From positions 1-64,000 of the forward strand of contig NZ_LANF01000005.1 in NCBI RefSeq assembly GCF_000966265.1: a stretch of 64,000 nt of DNA, read 5' to 3'. Within the stretch, counting starts at the first letter, position 1. Each line of letters opens with the position of its first letter. The translations under genes and the position numbers were made by a program. Shown here piece after piece: positions 36,397 to 43,846 of this stretch. The notes beneath the pieces are model-generated. The model was given only the letters and a program-made list of their open reading frames with translations, searched no databases and was not told where the DNA came from. This DNA comes from Palaeococcus ferrophilus DSM 13482 (GTDB taxonomy: Archaea; Methanobacteriota_B; Thermococci; Thermococcales; Thermococcaceae).

Positions 36397-37365
36397 CTAC
36401 TTTGATAAGTACACAGTAACAATCTTGTAAGTTTTTGAACCTATTTGGCGAAGCACCACTCGCACCCTCCCAAGTTTAGTGTTAACCTCTAGTGCAACTT
36501 CTCTTGAATTTGACTTGTCACAGTTTACCTCTCCTGCGAGTATTGCCTGTTTGATGACATTTGCAAGCCATTCCGCACTTATGCTTTTGGGAAAGGCAGT
36601 TGCATCGGGCTCTCCATAGTAAATTTCTCTTTTGAAGTGTCTTCTAATAATATGTCTTAAGTCAGCTTCATAAAGTTTCACCTTCCCTGGAGGCCAATAT
36701 CCGCAGGAGGCGCTTCTTCCTCCAAATTTTGGGAGGTTTCTAGTTTCCCTGTACAGTTCTTTGGCAAATTCTTCTGCCTTCTCAGTGTCCCAGCCGTTAA
36801 GGTAGGCCTCTCCCAGGAGCCGGCCAAATTCTTTCGGGCTGAAGAGGTCGTCAACTTGATCGAGTTCGCTCTTTTTGACCTCCACCAAAGTTCTGGAACC
36901 GTCTTTGATGACCAATTTATCAGCGAAAGGAGTTGAAAATATCCAGATTTTCTTCAGATAAACTTGGACTTTAGGATGCTCCATCGAATGGCCCACAGTG
37001 CCTATAAAACCATCCCCGAACTCTGCCAGTTGCTTGAAACCTGTGGCTTTCAGAATGAACTCGGTGACCTTTCCACCGTACTTTTTGATCACTTCATGGA
37101 GTCCCTTTATCGCCAGCGTTGCCAGACCGACTGTTAACACGAGTAGTTCTTTACTACCGACGAGTATCTCTATGGTGGCTGCAATTCCCGGAAAAAAGTT
37201 GGGTTTGATCCTGTCTCCTGGCCTCTTTAAGGAATACGCGTTCTGGGGAAGTTCTATGGTGCTGTTCACCGTTCCGTTAACAAAGCTCGCCGTAGCGCTC
37301 GCACCGCTGAACGTTACTCCTAAAATCAAAAACCCGAAGAGCAGGGCGAGGGTTTTCTTCCACAT
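36397..37365 (-). CDS. Secreted protein with probable C-terminal nuclease toxin domain
   Basis: 322 residues. Residues 1-24 are a signal peptide (KKTLALLFGFLILGVTFSGASA). Residues 60-90 form a hydrophobic helix, and 90-220 are a helical stalk. The last 100 residues carry LRHIIRRHFKREIYYGE, TAFPKSISAEWLANVIKQAI and GRVRVVLRQIGSKTYKIVTVY. A His-Ile-x-x-x-His helix, an FP loop and a final beta-hairpin ending in ITVY are what EndoU/colicin-like (BECR-fold) RNase toxins show, so a secreted RNase toxin is likely. The ATG follows GGAGGTG and a TATA box lies at about 37410-37418. A second, degraded copy of the domain lies at 35367-35692. Confidence 0.65.
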   Translation of the reverse strand: MWKKTLALLFGFLILGVTFSGASATASFVNGTVNSTIELPQNAYSLKRPGDRIKPNFFPGIAATIEILVGSKELLVLTVGLATLAIKGLHEVIKKYGGKVTEFILKATGFKQLAEFGDGFIGTVGHSMEHPKVQVYLKKIWIFSTPFADKLVIKDGSRTLVEVKKSELDQVDDLFSPKEFGRLLGEAYLNGWDTEKAEEFAKELYRETRNLPKFGGRSASCGYWPPGKVKLYEADLRHIIRRHFKREIYYGEPDATAFPKSISAEWLANVIKQAILAGEVNCDKSNSREVALEVNTKLGRVRVVLRQIGSKTYKIVTVYLSK

Positions 37366-37561
37366 TTCGGAGCACCTCCACCGGTTTGCAATGGATAATA
37401 AATCCAGGGCTTTAAAAGTATTACTATAGATAGTTTAACAAAATAATGAAGATTGAATGTAAAATCCAACTGGGAGAAGTTTGAATGATACGATTGCCAA
37501 AAACACGGCAATCTGCCTACCCGTTAACAAAGAGCATCAAAAAGGTGAGAAAAGAGAAAGC

Positions 37562-38938
37562 TCACTCCAGCTCCTCCGCGAGCGGGGCGTTCTCATCAAC
37601 GCTTACCCCCTTGTTGAGCATGTCCATGAGGTCCTTCTCAGGATCGCCTATGAGTCTCAGGTCGAACTGCCTTCTGAGGGTCTCAAAGACGTTCGGAGTG
37701 AGGAACTCCGGCGGCTTGGGACCGAGGTAGATGCCCTTTATACCGAGGTAGAGGAGCGAGTAGAGTATTGCTATCGCCTTCTGCTCCATCCAGCTCAGGA
37801 CGATGCTGACCGGCAGTGAGTTGACGTCCGTTCCCAGCTCGTTGGCGAGGGCAACGGCGATTTCAATTATCGAGTAGACGTTGTTGCACTGCCCGAAGTC
37901 GAGGAAGCGCGGGATGCCCTCGATGGTGCCGTAGTCCCTCGCGTTGTAGCGGAACTTGCCGCAGGCGGCGGAGAGTATGAGGGCATCCTTCGGAATCAGC
38001 TTGGTCAGCCTCTCGTAGTAGCCCATGCCCTTGTGCGGCGTGTCACAGCCGCCGACGACGAATATGTGCCTTATCTTGCCCTCGTTGATGAGCTCTATCA
38101 GTTTGTCCTTCAAAGCCAAGACGTTCGTGTGGTGGAAGCCGGTGAGGAGCTTCCCGCCGTCGTAGGCCTTCATTCTTGGAGTCTCAAGGGCCCTCTTTAT
38201 CACGGGCTCAAAGTTGTAGTCCTCAACGTGGGGAACCCCCTCAAGGCCCGCTATTCCTGTGGTGAAAATCCTGTCCTGATAAGCCTTGGTAGGCTGCTGA
38301 ACACAGTTGCTCGTGCCCACTATAACCCCTGGGAACTCCGCGAATTCTCTCTTTTGATAAAGCCACGAGCCGCCCCAGTTGCCGTAGAGAGCCTTGAACT
38401 TCCTGAGCTCGGGGTAAGCGTGGGCCGGGAACATTTCGGCGTGGGTGTAGACTTTTATCTCGTCCTCAAGGCCCTTCTCCTCTATCTGCTTCAGGAGCTC
38501 GTACATGGCCTTGTAGCTGTGGCCGGTCACGAGTATACCGTGTCCCTCAGCCGTCCCCGTGGGGACTTCAACCGGCTCAGGTCTTCCAAAGGTCTCGACG
38601 TAGGCCTTATCGAGGAGCTTCATTGCCTCGAGGTGGACCCTTCCGTTCTCAAGGATGAGCTGGAGGAAGCGGTTCTTGTCGAAGTTGACGTTGGTCAGCG
38701 TTGAGTAGAGCGCCTCGGCCAGGAAGTGACCGATTCTTGGGTCGTCGTAGCCGACCTCAAGCGCGTGGTGGTAGTAAGCGGAGGTGCCCTTTATCCCGTA
38801 GAGGAGGGCCTCCTGCAGTGAGTTCAGGTCGGGGTCCTTTCCGCAGACTCCCCTGATCGTGCACCCACCGGCCAGGCTCATCGAGCACTGGTTGCAGAGC
38901 ATATCAAACGCCTCAGGAACGCGTATAGCCATGTCCAT
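37562..38938 (-). CDS. hcp: Hydroxylamine reductase / hybrid-cluster protein
   Basis: About 458 residues. The N-terminal cluster ligands are CNQCSMSLAGGCTIRGVCGK. Hybrid-cluster ligand regions include GHGILVTGH, VVGTSNCVQQP, VVGGCDTPHKG, SAACGKFRYN and FGQCNNVYS. Hcp proteins reduce hydroxylamine and act as NO reductases under nitrosative stress. It is divergent from an HTH regulator gene, and the promoter carries a perfect ATGAC-N4-GTCAT site. The start is ATG 38938 or 38932 after GGGAGG. Confidence 0.95.
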   Translation of the reverse strand: MDMAIRVPEAFDMLCNQCSMSLAGGCTIRGVCGKDPDLNSLQEALLYGIKGTSAYYHHALEVGYDDPRIGHFLAEALYSTLTNVNFDKNRFLQLILENGRVHLEAMKLLDKAYVETFGRPEPVEVPTGTAEGHGILVTGHSYKAMYELLKQIEEKGLEDEIKVYTHAEMFPAHAYPELRKFKALYGNWGGSWLYQKREFAEFPGVIVGTSNCVQQPTKAYQDRIFTTGIAGLEGVPHVEDYNFEPVIKRALETPRMKAYDGGKLLTGFHHTNVLALKDKLIELINEGKIRHIFVVGGCDTPHKGMGYYERLTKLIPKDALILSAACGKFRYNARDYGTIEGIPRFLDFGQCNNVYSIIEIAVALANELGTDVNSLPVSIVLSWMEQKAIAILYSLLYLGIKGIYLGPKPPEFLTPNVFETLRRQFDLRLIGDPEKDLMDMLNKGVSVDENAPLAEELE

Positions 38939-38953
38939 CAACCTCCCTTTTTT

Positions 38954-38967
38954 ATGACACCTGTCAT
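38954..38967. promoter_or_regulatory. Operator ATGAC-ACCT-GTCAT before hcp
   Basis: A perfect inverted repeat 16 bp upstream of the hcp start region and between hcp and the divergent regulator. It overlaps the TATA/initiation zone of hcp, so a repressor bound here could block transcription. Confidence 0.7.
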
Positions 38968-39032
38968 ATATCGGATTATTATTGAATCTCCCTTCATAAA
39001 AACTTTGCGGTTTCTTAACCTAAAACGGCTTT

Positions 39033-39046
39033 ATGACTTATGTCAT
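39033..39046. promoter_or_regulatory. Operator ATGAC-TTAT-GTCAT in the hcp-regulator intergenic region
   Basis: A perfect inverted repeat about 30 bp upstream of the TATA box (TTTAAATA, 39076-39083) of the regulator gene. A partial site with one intact GTCAT half lies at 39083-39096, directly after that TATA box. Together they suggest autoregulation. Confidence 0.65.
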
Positions 39047-39107
39047 AACAAACAGCCGAAAGACTGGCAGAAAGGTTTAAATATTCCATGCGTCATAAAA
39101 GACCACC

Positions 39108-39494
39108 ATGAAGAGCAACGCCTTCGAAGTCGCCTCTCGCTACATCTACCCCTCCATCAGGAGGCGCCTTGTTGAGATACTTCGGGAGAGGGGTCTGAAG
39201 CAGATGGAGATAGCGGAGCTCCTCCACATCACCCAATCTGCTGTTTCGCGCTACCTCAAGATGGACAGGGGTGCCCTCATAGACCTATCGGCTTTCCCCG
39301 ATGTGGACGGCGAAGTTAAGGCGCTCGCCGAGAGGATAATCAAGGAGAGGCCCGGGGAATACGAGATACACTCTTCTATTGTGAAGCTCTCGCTGGAGTT
39401 CCTTGGAAAGGGCTACGCCTGCACCTTCCACTCCCGGATCGACCCGGAGATAAACCCTGCTGAATGCCGTGTTTGCATCGAGCTTTTCGGCTGA
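39108..39494 (+). CDS. HTH transcriptional regulator with C-terminal cysteines (likely regulator of hcp/DUF438)
   Basis: 128 residues. The helix-turn-helix is LKQMEIAELLHITQSAVSRYLK, as in archaeal COG2522-type regulators. The C-terminus carries GYACTFHSRIDPEINPAECRVCIELFG split over about 27 residues, with three cysteines that could bind a metal, an Fe-S cluster or react with NO. It lies divergent to hcp, shares its operator-rich intergenic region and is probably leaderless (ATG about 25 bp after TATA). I infer that it binds ATGAC-N4-GTCAT at hcp, the DUF438 operon, the TusA/DUF1858 gene and its own promoter. Confidence 0.8.
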   Translation: MKSNAFEVASRYIYPSIRRRLVEILRERGLKQMEIAELLHITQSAVSRYLKMDRGALIDLSAFPDVDGEVKALAERIIKERPGEYEIHSSIVKLSLEFLGKGYACTFHSRIDPEINPAECRVCIELFG

Positions 39495-39564
39495 ACTAAC
39501 GCTTGTAGGGTTCCTTAAGGAAGGTTTAATAACTTTCGATGCGAGTTTTAGCATGGTGATTTTC

Positions 39565-40377
39565 ATGAAAAGAGCCCTCGTAACACTCACCCCCCCGGAG
39601 AGCAAGCGCTTAATAGCCAGAGCCATAGCGGCCATGCCCGAGGTTCAGCACGCTCTAAAGAACGGCTTCGTTTACATTGCCACCGGCACGACGGCCGCCT
39701 ACGTAGCGGAGGAGCTGTTGGGGGAGAAGATTGAGAAGGAGAAGTGGACAGTTGGAGTTATAAGCAAGGGGAGAACCTGCGTTACCCCCAAGGCGACGTG
39801 GCCAAAGCACCTCGTCCTCTACAAGGGCGAGCCCTTCGACGACCCGCTTGAAGCCCTAAAGAGGATGGGGCCGAAGGACGTCTTCATAAAGGGCGCCAAC
39901 GCAATAGACATCAACTGGAACGTGGCCGTTTTTGCGGCCGCTCCGGACGGCGGGACGATAGGGAAGACCTTCGGTTGGACGATAACCAAAGGGGTCTTCA
40001 CGATAACGCCGGTAAGCCTTGAGAAGTTCGTTCCAACGCCGGTCGAGGAGAGCGCGAAGCTGACTGGAATTTACTCCTTCGACTGGGGAACCGGGCTCTA
40101 CTCCGCGCTGGTGCCGATACCCCACTCCCACCCGGTTACGGAGGTTGAAGCATACAGAATTCTCGCGGGCGTTGAAGCGATACCGATAGCCGCCGGTGGC
40201 GCCGGTGGGGCGGAGGGAAGTGTAACCCTCGTCCTCGAGGGAGACGACGAGGCCATGGAGAGGGCGAAGGAAATAACGAAGGCGGTTAAGGGCGAGCCCT
40301 ATCTCGAGCCCTACACGGAGGACTGCTCCGTCTGCCCATTCGCGAACATCTGTGGCCTTGGAAGCGGAGCCTTCTGA
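39565..40377 (+). CDS. Conserved protein of unknown function with C-terminal Cys cluster
   Basis: 270 residues. The N-terminus resembles a nucleotide-binding or isomerase-like fold (GFVYIATGTTAAYVAEELLG), and the middle has GGAGGAEGSV near a repeated Gly run. It ends CSVCPFANICGLGSG, a C-x2-C-x5-C motif that could bind zinc or an Fe-S cluster. I do not recognise a named family. The ATG at 39565 follows GGTGATT; the longer upstream frame overlaps the regulator gene. Confidence 0.65.
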   Translation: MKRALVTLTPPESKRLIARAIAAMPEVQHALKNGFVYIATGTTAAYVAEELLGEKIEKEKWTVGVISKGRTCVTPKATWPKHLVLYKGEPFDDPLEALKRMGPKDVFIKGANAIDINWNVAVFAAAPDGGTIGKTFGWTITKGVFTITPVSLEKFVPTPVEESAKLTGIYSFDWGTGLYSALVPIPHSHPVTEVEAYRILAGVEAIPIAAGGAGGAEGSVTLVLEGDDEAMERAKEITKAVKGEPYLEPYTEDCSVCPFANICGLGSGAF

Positions 40378-40467
40378 CCTTCATATTTTTTACACCTGAA
40401 GCCTGATTTTGAGGGGGCATTTTGCAGCCGGGCAACCCTAAAATAGGAGTTGCGCGTAGTTCAAACC

Positions 40468-41157
40468 ATGGAACACCGGAGGTTCGCCATCATCCTCACT
40501 CTTATCATAATGGCCGGAGTAGCCCTGCGGTTCCTGCCCACGCAGGAGGAGGGGCCCACCCAGAATGCCCTCCAGAAGGTCTCCCTCCCCGCCCCGAGGA
40601 CAAGGGGGGATATGAGCGTTGAGGAAGCCATAGCGAGGAGGATGAGCGTGCGGGAATACCGGGACGAGCCCCTAACCCTCGAGGAGCTCTCCCAGCTTCT
40701 GTGGGCGGCGCAGGGGATAACCCACGATGGAAAGAGGAGCGCCCCAAGCGCCGGGGCCACGTACCCCTTCGAGCTCTACGTGGTTGTTGGGAGCGTTGAA
40801 GGCCTGAGTCCCGGGGTTTACCACTACGACCCCTCAGAGCACTCTCTTTCACTGGTCAGAGAGGGTGATTTTAGAGGGGAACTCCAGAGAGCGGCCCTGA
40901 ACCAGGAATGGGTTGGGAAGGCCGCGGTGGACATAGTTCTTGTTGCCTTCTACGAGCGCACAACGGAGTACTATGGCGACAGGGGCGTTAGGTACGTCCA
41001 CATGGAGGCCGGCCACATAGGGGAGAACATATACCTCCAGGCGACTGCCTTAAACCTTGGAACCGTGGCGGTGGGGGCCTTCAACGACGATGAGGTGGCA
41101 AAAATAGTGGGAACGGAGGGAAGGCCCCTCTACATATTCCCTGTGGGACGGGTTTAG
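40468..41157 (+). CDS. Membrane-anchored nitroreductase (SagB-type)
   Basis: About 229 residues. One N-terminal hydrophobic segment (FAIILTLIIMAGVALRFL) would anchor or export the protein. The remainder is an FMN-dependent nitroreductase domain: RRMSVREYRDEPLTLEELSQ, SAPSAGATYPFELYVV (the SagB/McbC-like block), AGHIGENIYLQATAL and a short C-terminus. Physiological substrate unknown. The ATG at 40468 has no good ribosome binding site but lies about 28 bp after a TATA-like CCTAAAATAG, so it may be leaderless. Confidence 0.78.
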   Translation: MEHRRFAIILTLIIMAGVALRFLPTQEEGPTQNALQKVSLPAPRTRGDMSVEEAIARRMSVREYRDEPLTLEELSQLLWAAQGITHDGKRSAPSAGATYPFELYVVVGSVEGLSPGVYHYDPSEHSLSLVREGDFRGELQRAALNQEWVGKAAVDIVLVAFYERTTEYYGDRGVRYVHMEAGHIGENIYLQATALNLGTVAVGAFNDDEVAKIVGTEGRPLYIFPVGRV

Positions 41158-41161
41158 GGGT

Positions 41162-43846
41162 TCAGCGGCGCCTGCGGAGGGCGGTGATTATTACCACGAG
41201 CACCACTAGAATGCCCACCGCGAGGCCCGCCCTCTTGAGGTTGCCCTCCGTCCGCGTGTTCTCCTCCACGGGGATTGTTATGCTCTTCTCGAAGACGTAA
41301 ACGTTGTCGTCCCCGCTCTCCTTGTCGCCAACGGCCCTTATCCTCACCTGAACCGTGTAGTCCTTGGGGAGGGCATCGCGCGCGACGCTGATGACCAGCG
41401 CGCCCTCACCGCTCTGCCCCGGGTCGAGGTCACCTATGTAGTCCGTCCTCTTGACGAGGGTGAAGGGCTGGTCCGCCTTGACAACGCCCTCTATGATGAC
41501 GTTCTCGGCCTGCTCGCCCCCCACGTTCTTGAGCTCCACGTAAACGGTCACATCCTCGCCCTGGAGGGGCGTTTTATCGAAGCGGACGTCTTCGATTTCT
41601 ATCTTCGGCTTCTCGTTGACTATCACCGGGATGCCGAGTTCTAGCTCCCTGTTTTCTCCGTTTGCGTCAACGTACTCAATTTTGACGGGTATCTCGTAGG
41701 GACCACCGGTGGCGTTTCCAGCGACGTTCACCATGAAGGTAGCCTTGGCGGAGTCTCCCTGGGTGAGGCTTCCAAGGTTGATAAGCTGTTCGCTTGTTTC
41801 GGCGAGCTCAAAGGGAGGAGAGGGCATCGGCTTTAGGATAACGTAGCGTGCGCTCCCGCTTCCAACGTTCTCAACCTCGACGCTGACCTCCACGTTGTTC
41901 GTCCCCGCTAGAACCCTGCTCGGGGAGGTGCTCACCTTCGAGACTATTAGGCGCTCCCTCCCCGTCACGGCTATTCCCAGGAGCCTCTCGTCGCTCACCT
42001 GGGAGTCATCCGGTTCGCTAGTGTAGGTGAGCGAGACCTTGAGGGGGTAAACACCGTTCTGGAGTTTTTCGTTCGCCCTGAGGCGGAACTCGAGCGTTGC
42101 CTCCTCCCCTGGAGCAAGGCTTCCAACGTACTTGGCGTTGTCCTCCCCCACGGGGAGAAATGCCTCCACGTTCTGCTTTGCAAGCTCCCTTAGGAGCTGG
42201 TTCAGCGCGCTCTGGAGGTTCTCGCTCATGCTCTGGCTCCCCTGGACGGGGAGGTTCTGGAGGGAGGATAGGTCAACGGCGCTAACCTCGCCCTGCACCT
42301 CCGTCTCCTGGGGCTCTATCTTGAAGTAGAGGGCCTTGGCTGCCTCTTCTCCCACGTTCCTGAGGCGTACCCTGAGGGTGAACTCGTCCCCGGGCTCAAT
42401 GTCCTTGGAGGTTTCAACCTCCTCTATCTCCACGAAGGCGCTGTTTTTTCTCACGACGCTTAGGGAGAACTCGAAGGTCTGGTCCTTCCCGTCCTTGGCG
42501 TCTCCGCTGTAGTAAGTGAGCTTGATGTTTAATGGGTACGTGCCCGTTTTGGCGTCCTCCTTCGCGTGGAGCCTGAAGGTGTACTCCACCTCCCTGTTCG
42601 TGCCCACGATGGAGGTGTATTGCTGGTCAGTGGTGTTGTCAATGAGGAAGGGGCTATCAACGTCCGTCAGCCCCTTCTCGAGTTTCACGAGGAGGTTCTT
42701 TGCAACGTCCATACCGAGGTTCTTCAGCCTCACCCTGACCTCGAAGTCCTCACCGGGCCTCACGAAGTCCGGCTTCTCAATCTCCAGGAGCTCGAACGTG
42801 GCGTCGCTCTCCCTGCCTACCGTTAGAGCCACGTAGTCAACGCTCTGGGCCATCTGGAGGTTTCCTCCGGTACCGATGGAGTAGAAAACGTTCACGTAAA
42901 GGGGGTATATCCCCGGTTCGGCGTTTTCGTTCACCTTGACTTTGAACTCGAGAACCCTCTCCTCCTTGCCCTCAAGGTACTCGATGAACTGGCTTGAGCT
43001 GTTCACGGGAAGGAAAACGTTCTGCGCTATCCCGCTCTGGCTGAGCGTCTGTGCCAGGGTGCTCGCGGTTCCCTCGGAGGCCTCCCTCATACTGACGGGC
43101 ATTGGGGATACAACCACGTTGACGTAGCGCACCTTTAGGGCCCCTTCGTTCTTGATGTGGACCCTTAGGGTTACCTCGTCCCCGGGATTGGCGACTTTGG
43201 GCGCTTCCACACTTGTTTTGATGAAGGCGGGAAGTGTGGAGGCCTTCCAGTCGGCCGGCCCGCTTATGCTCAGCTTTGCGCCGTTTGGGTAAATCTCAAG
43301 GGCGGTTATGGCTACCGTGTCCCCATCAACGTCGAGCTCTATCGTCTCGTTCTCCCCTATGAGCGTGAACTCGGGAAACGTCATGGGCACCATTAGGTCT
43401 TCCAGACTTATCCCGAGCTCAGGGTGCTCCTGAATGGTCCGCACTATCGCGTCCCATACCTCAGTCTGGGGGGCGTTCGAGAGCCACACCAGAAACTGGG
43501 CGTACTCTAGGGGGTTGGTCGTGTTGTAGCCGAGGGTCTCCGCCATTGCCTGGAGGAAGGTAACGTTTGAGAGCAGCTCCTGAACCTTGCTCGGGTTTGG
43601 AATGTTTATCGTCGTGTAGTTGGCGTTTATTGGCTTTCCGTCCTTAACGACCACCAGCATGGCCTTGTACTCGTTCGTGAGGTAGTCCTTCTGGACGTCG
43701 CTGAGGGTCACTATGAGCGGCCCCACGAAGACGGCCTCACCCTTATCGAGGTAACCCTCGAATAGAAGGGCTTCCTGTGCTGTAACCGCCCCCAGGACGT
43801 TTGAGAGAACCATGAGCACGGTAAGGAACCCCAAAACCTTCTTCAT
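41162..43846 (-). CDS. S-layer-like (COG1361) exported protein with C-terminal anchor, partner of the RND transporter
   Basis: 894 residues. Signal peptide (KKVLGFLTVLMVLSNVLGAVTAQ), then an N-terminal region with Asn-x-Ser/Thr sequons, then five or so CARDB-like beta-sandwich repeats marked by a recurring block such as PGDEVTLRVHIKNEGALKVRYV and PGEDFEVRVRLKNLGMDVAKN. One C-terminal transmembrane helix (LAVGILVVLVVIITALRRRR) follows. The start overlaps the RND gene stop by 4 nt, so the two are translationally coupled. By analogy with bacterial RND adaptors it may link the pump to the envelope. Confidence 0.82.
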   Translation of the reverse strand: MKKVLGFLTVLMVLSNVLGAVTAQEALLFEGYLDKGEAVFVGPLIVTLSDVQKDYLTNEYKAMLVVVKDGKPINANYTTINIPNPSKVQELLSNVTFLQAMAETLGYNTTNPLEYAQFLVWLSNAPQTEVWDAIVRTIQEHPELGISLEDLMVPMTFPEFTLIGENETIELDVDGDTVAITALEIYPNGAKLSISGPADWKASTLPAFIKTSVEAPKVANPGDEVTLRVHIKNEGALKVRYVNVVVSPMPVSMREASEGTASTLAQTLSQSGIAQNVFLPVNSSSQFIEYLEGKEERVLEFKVKVNENAEPGIYPLYVNVFYSIGTGGNLQMAQSVDYVALTVGRESDATFELLEIEKPDFVRPGEDFEVRVRLKNLGMDVAKNLLVKLEKGLTDVDSPFLIDNTTDQQYTSIVGTNREVEYTFRLHAKEDAKTGTYPLNIKLTYYSGDAKDGKDQTFEFSLSVVRKNSAFVEIEEVETSKDIEPGDEFTLRVRLRNVGEEAAKALYFKIEPQETEVQGEVSAVDLSSLQNLPVQGSQSMSENLQSALNQLLRELAKQNVEAFLPVGEDNAKYVGSLAPGEEATLEFRLRANEKLQNGVYPLKVSLTYTSEPDDSQVSDERLLGIAVTGRERLIVSKVSTSPSRVLAGTNNVEVSVEVENVGSGSARYVILKPMPSPPFELAETSEQLINLGSLTQGDSAKATFMVNVAGNATGGPYEIPVKIEYVDANGENRELELGIPVIVNEKPKIEIEDVRFDKTPLQGEDVTVYVELKNVGGEQAENVIIEGVVKADQPFTLVKRTDYIGDLDPGQSGEGALVISVARDALPKDYTVQVRIRAVGDKESGDDNVYVFEKSITIPVEENTRTEGNLKRAGLAVGILVVLVVIITALRRRR

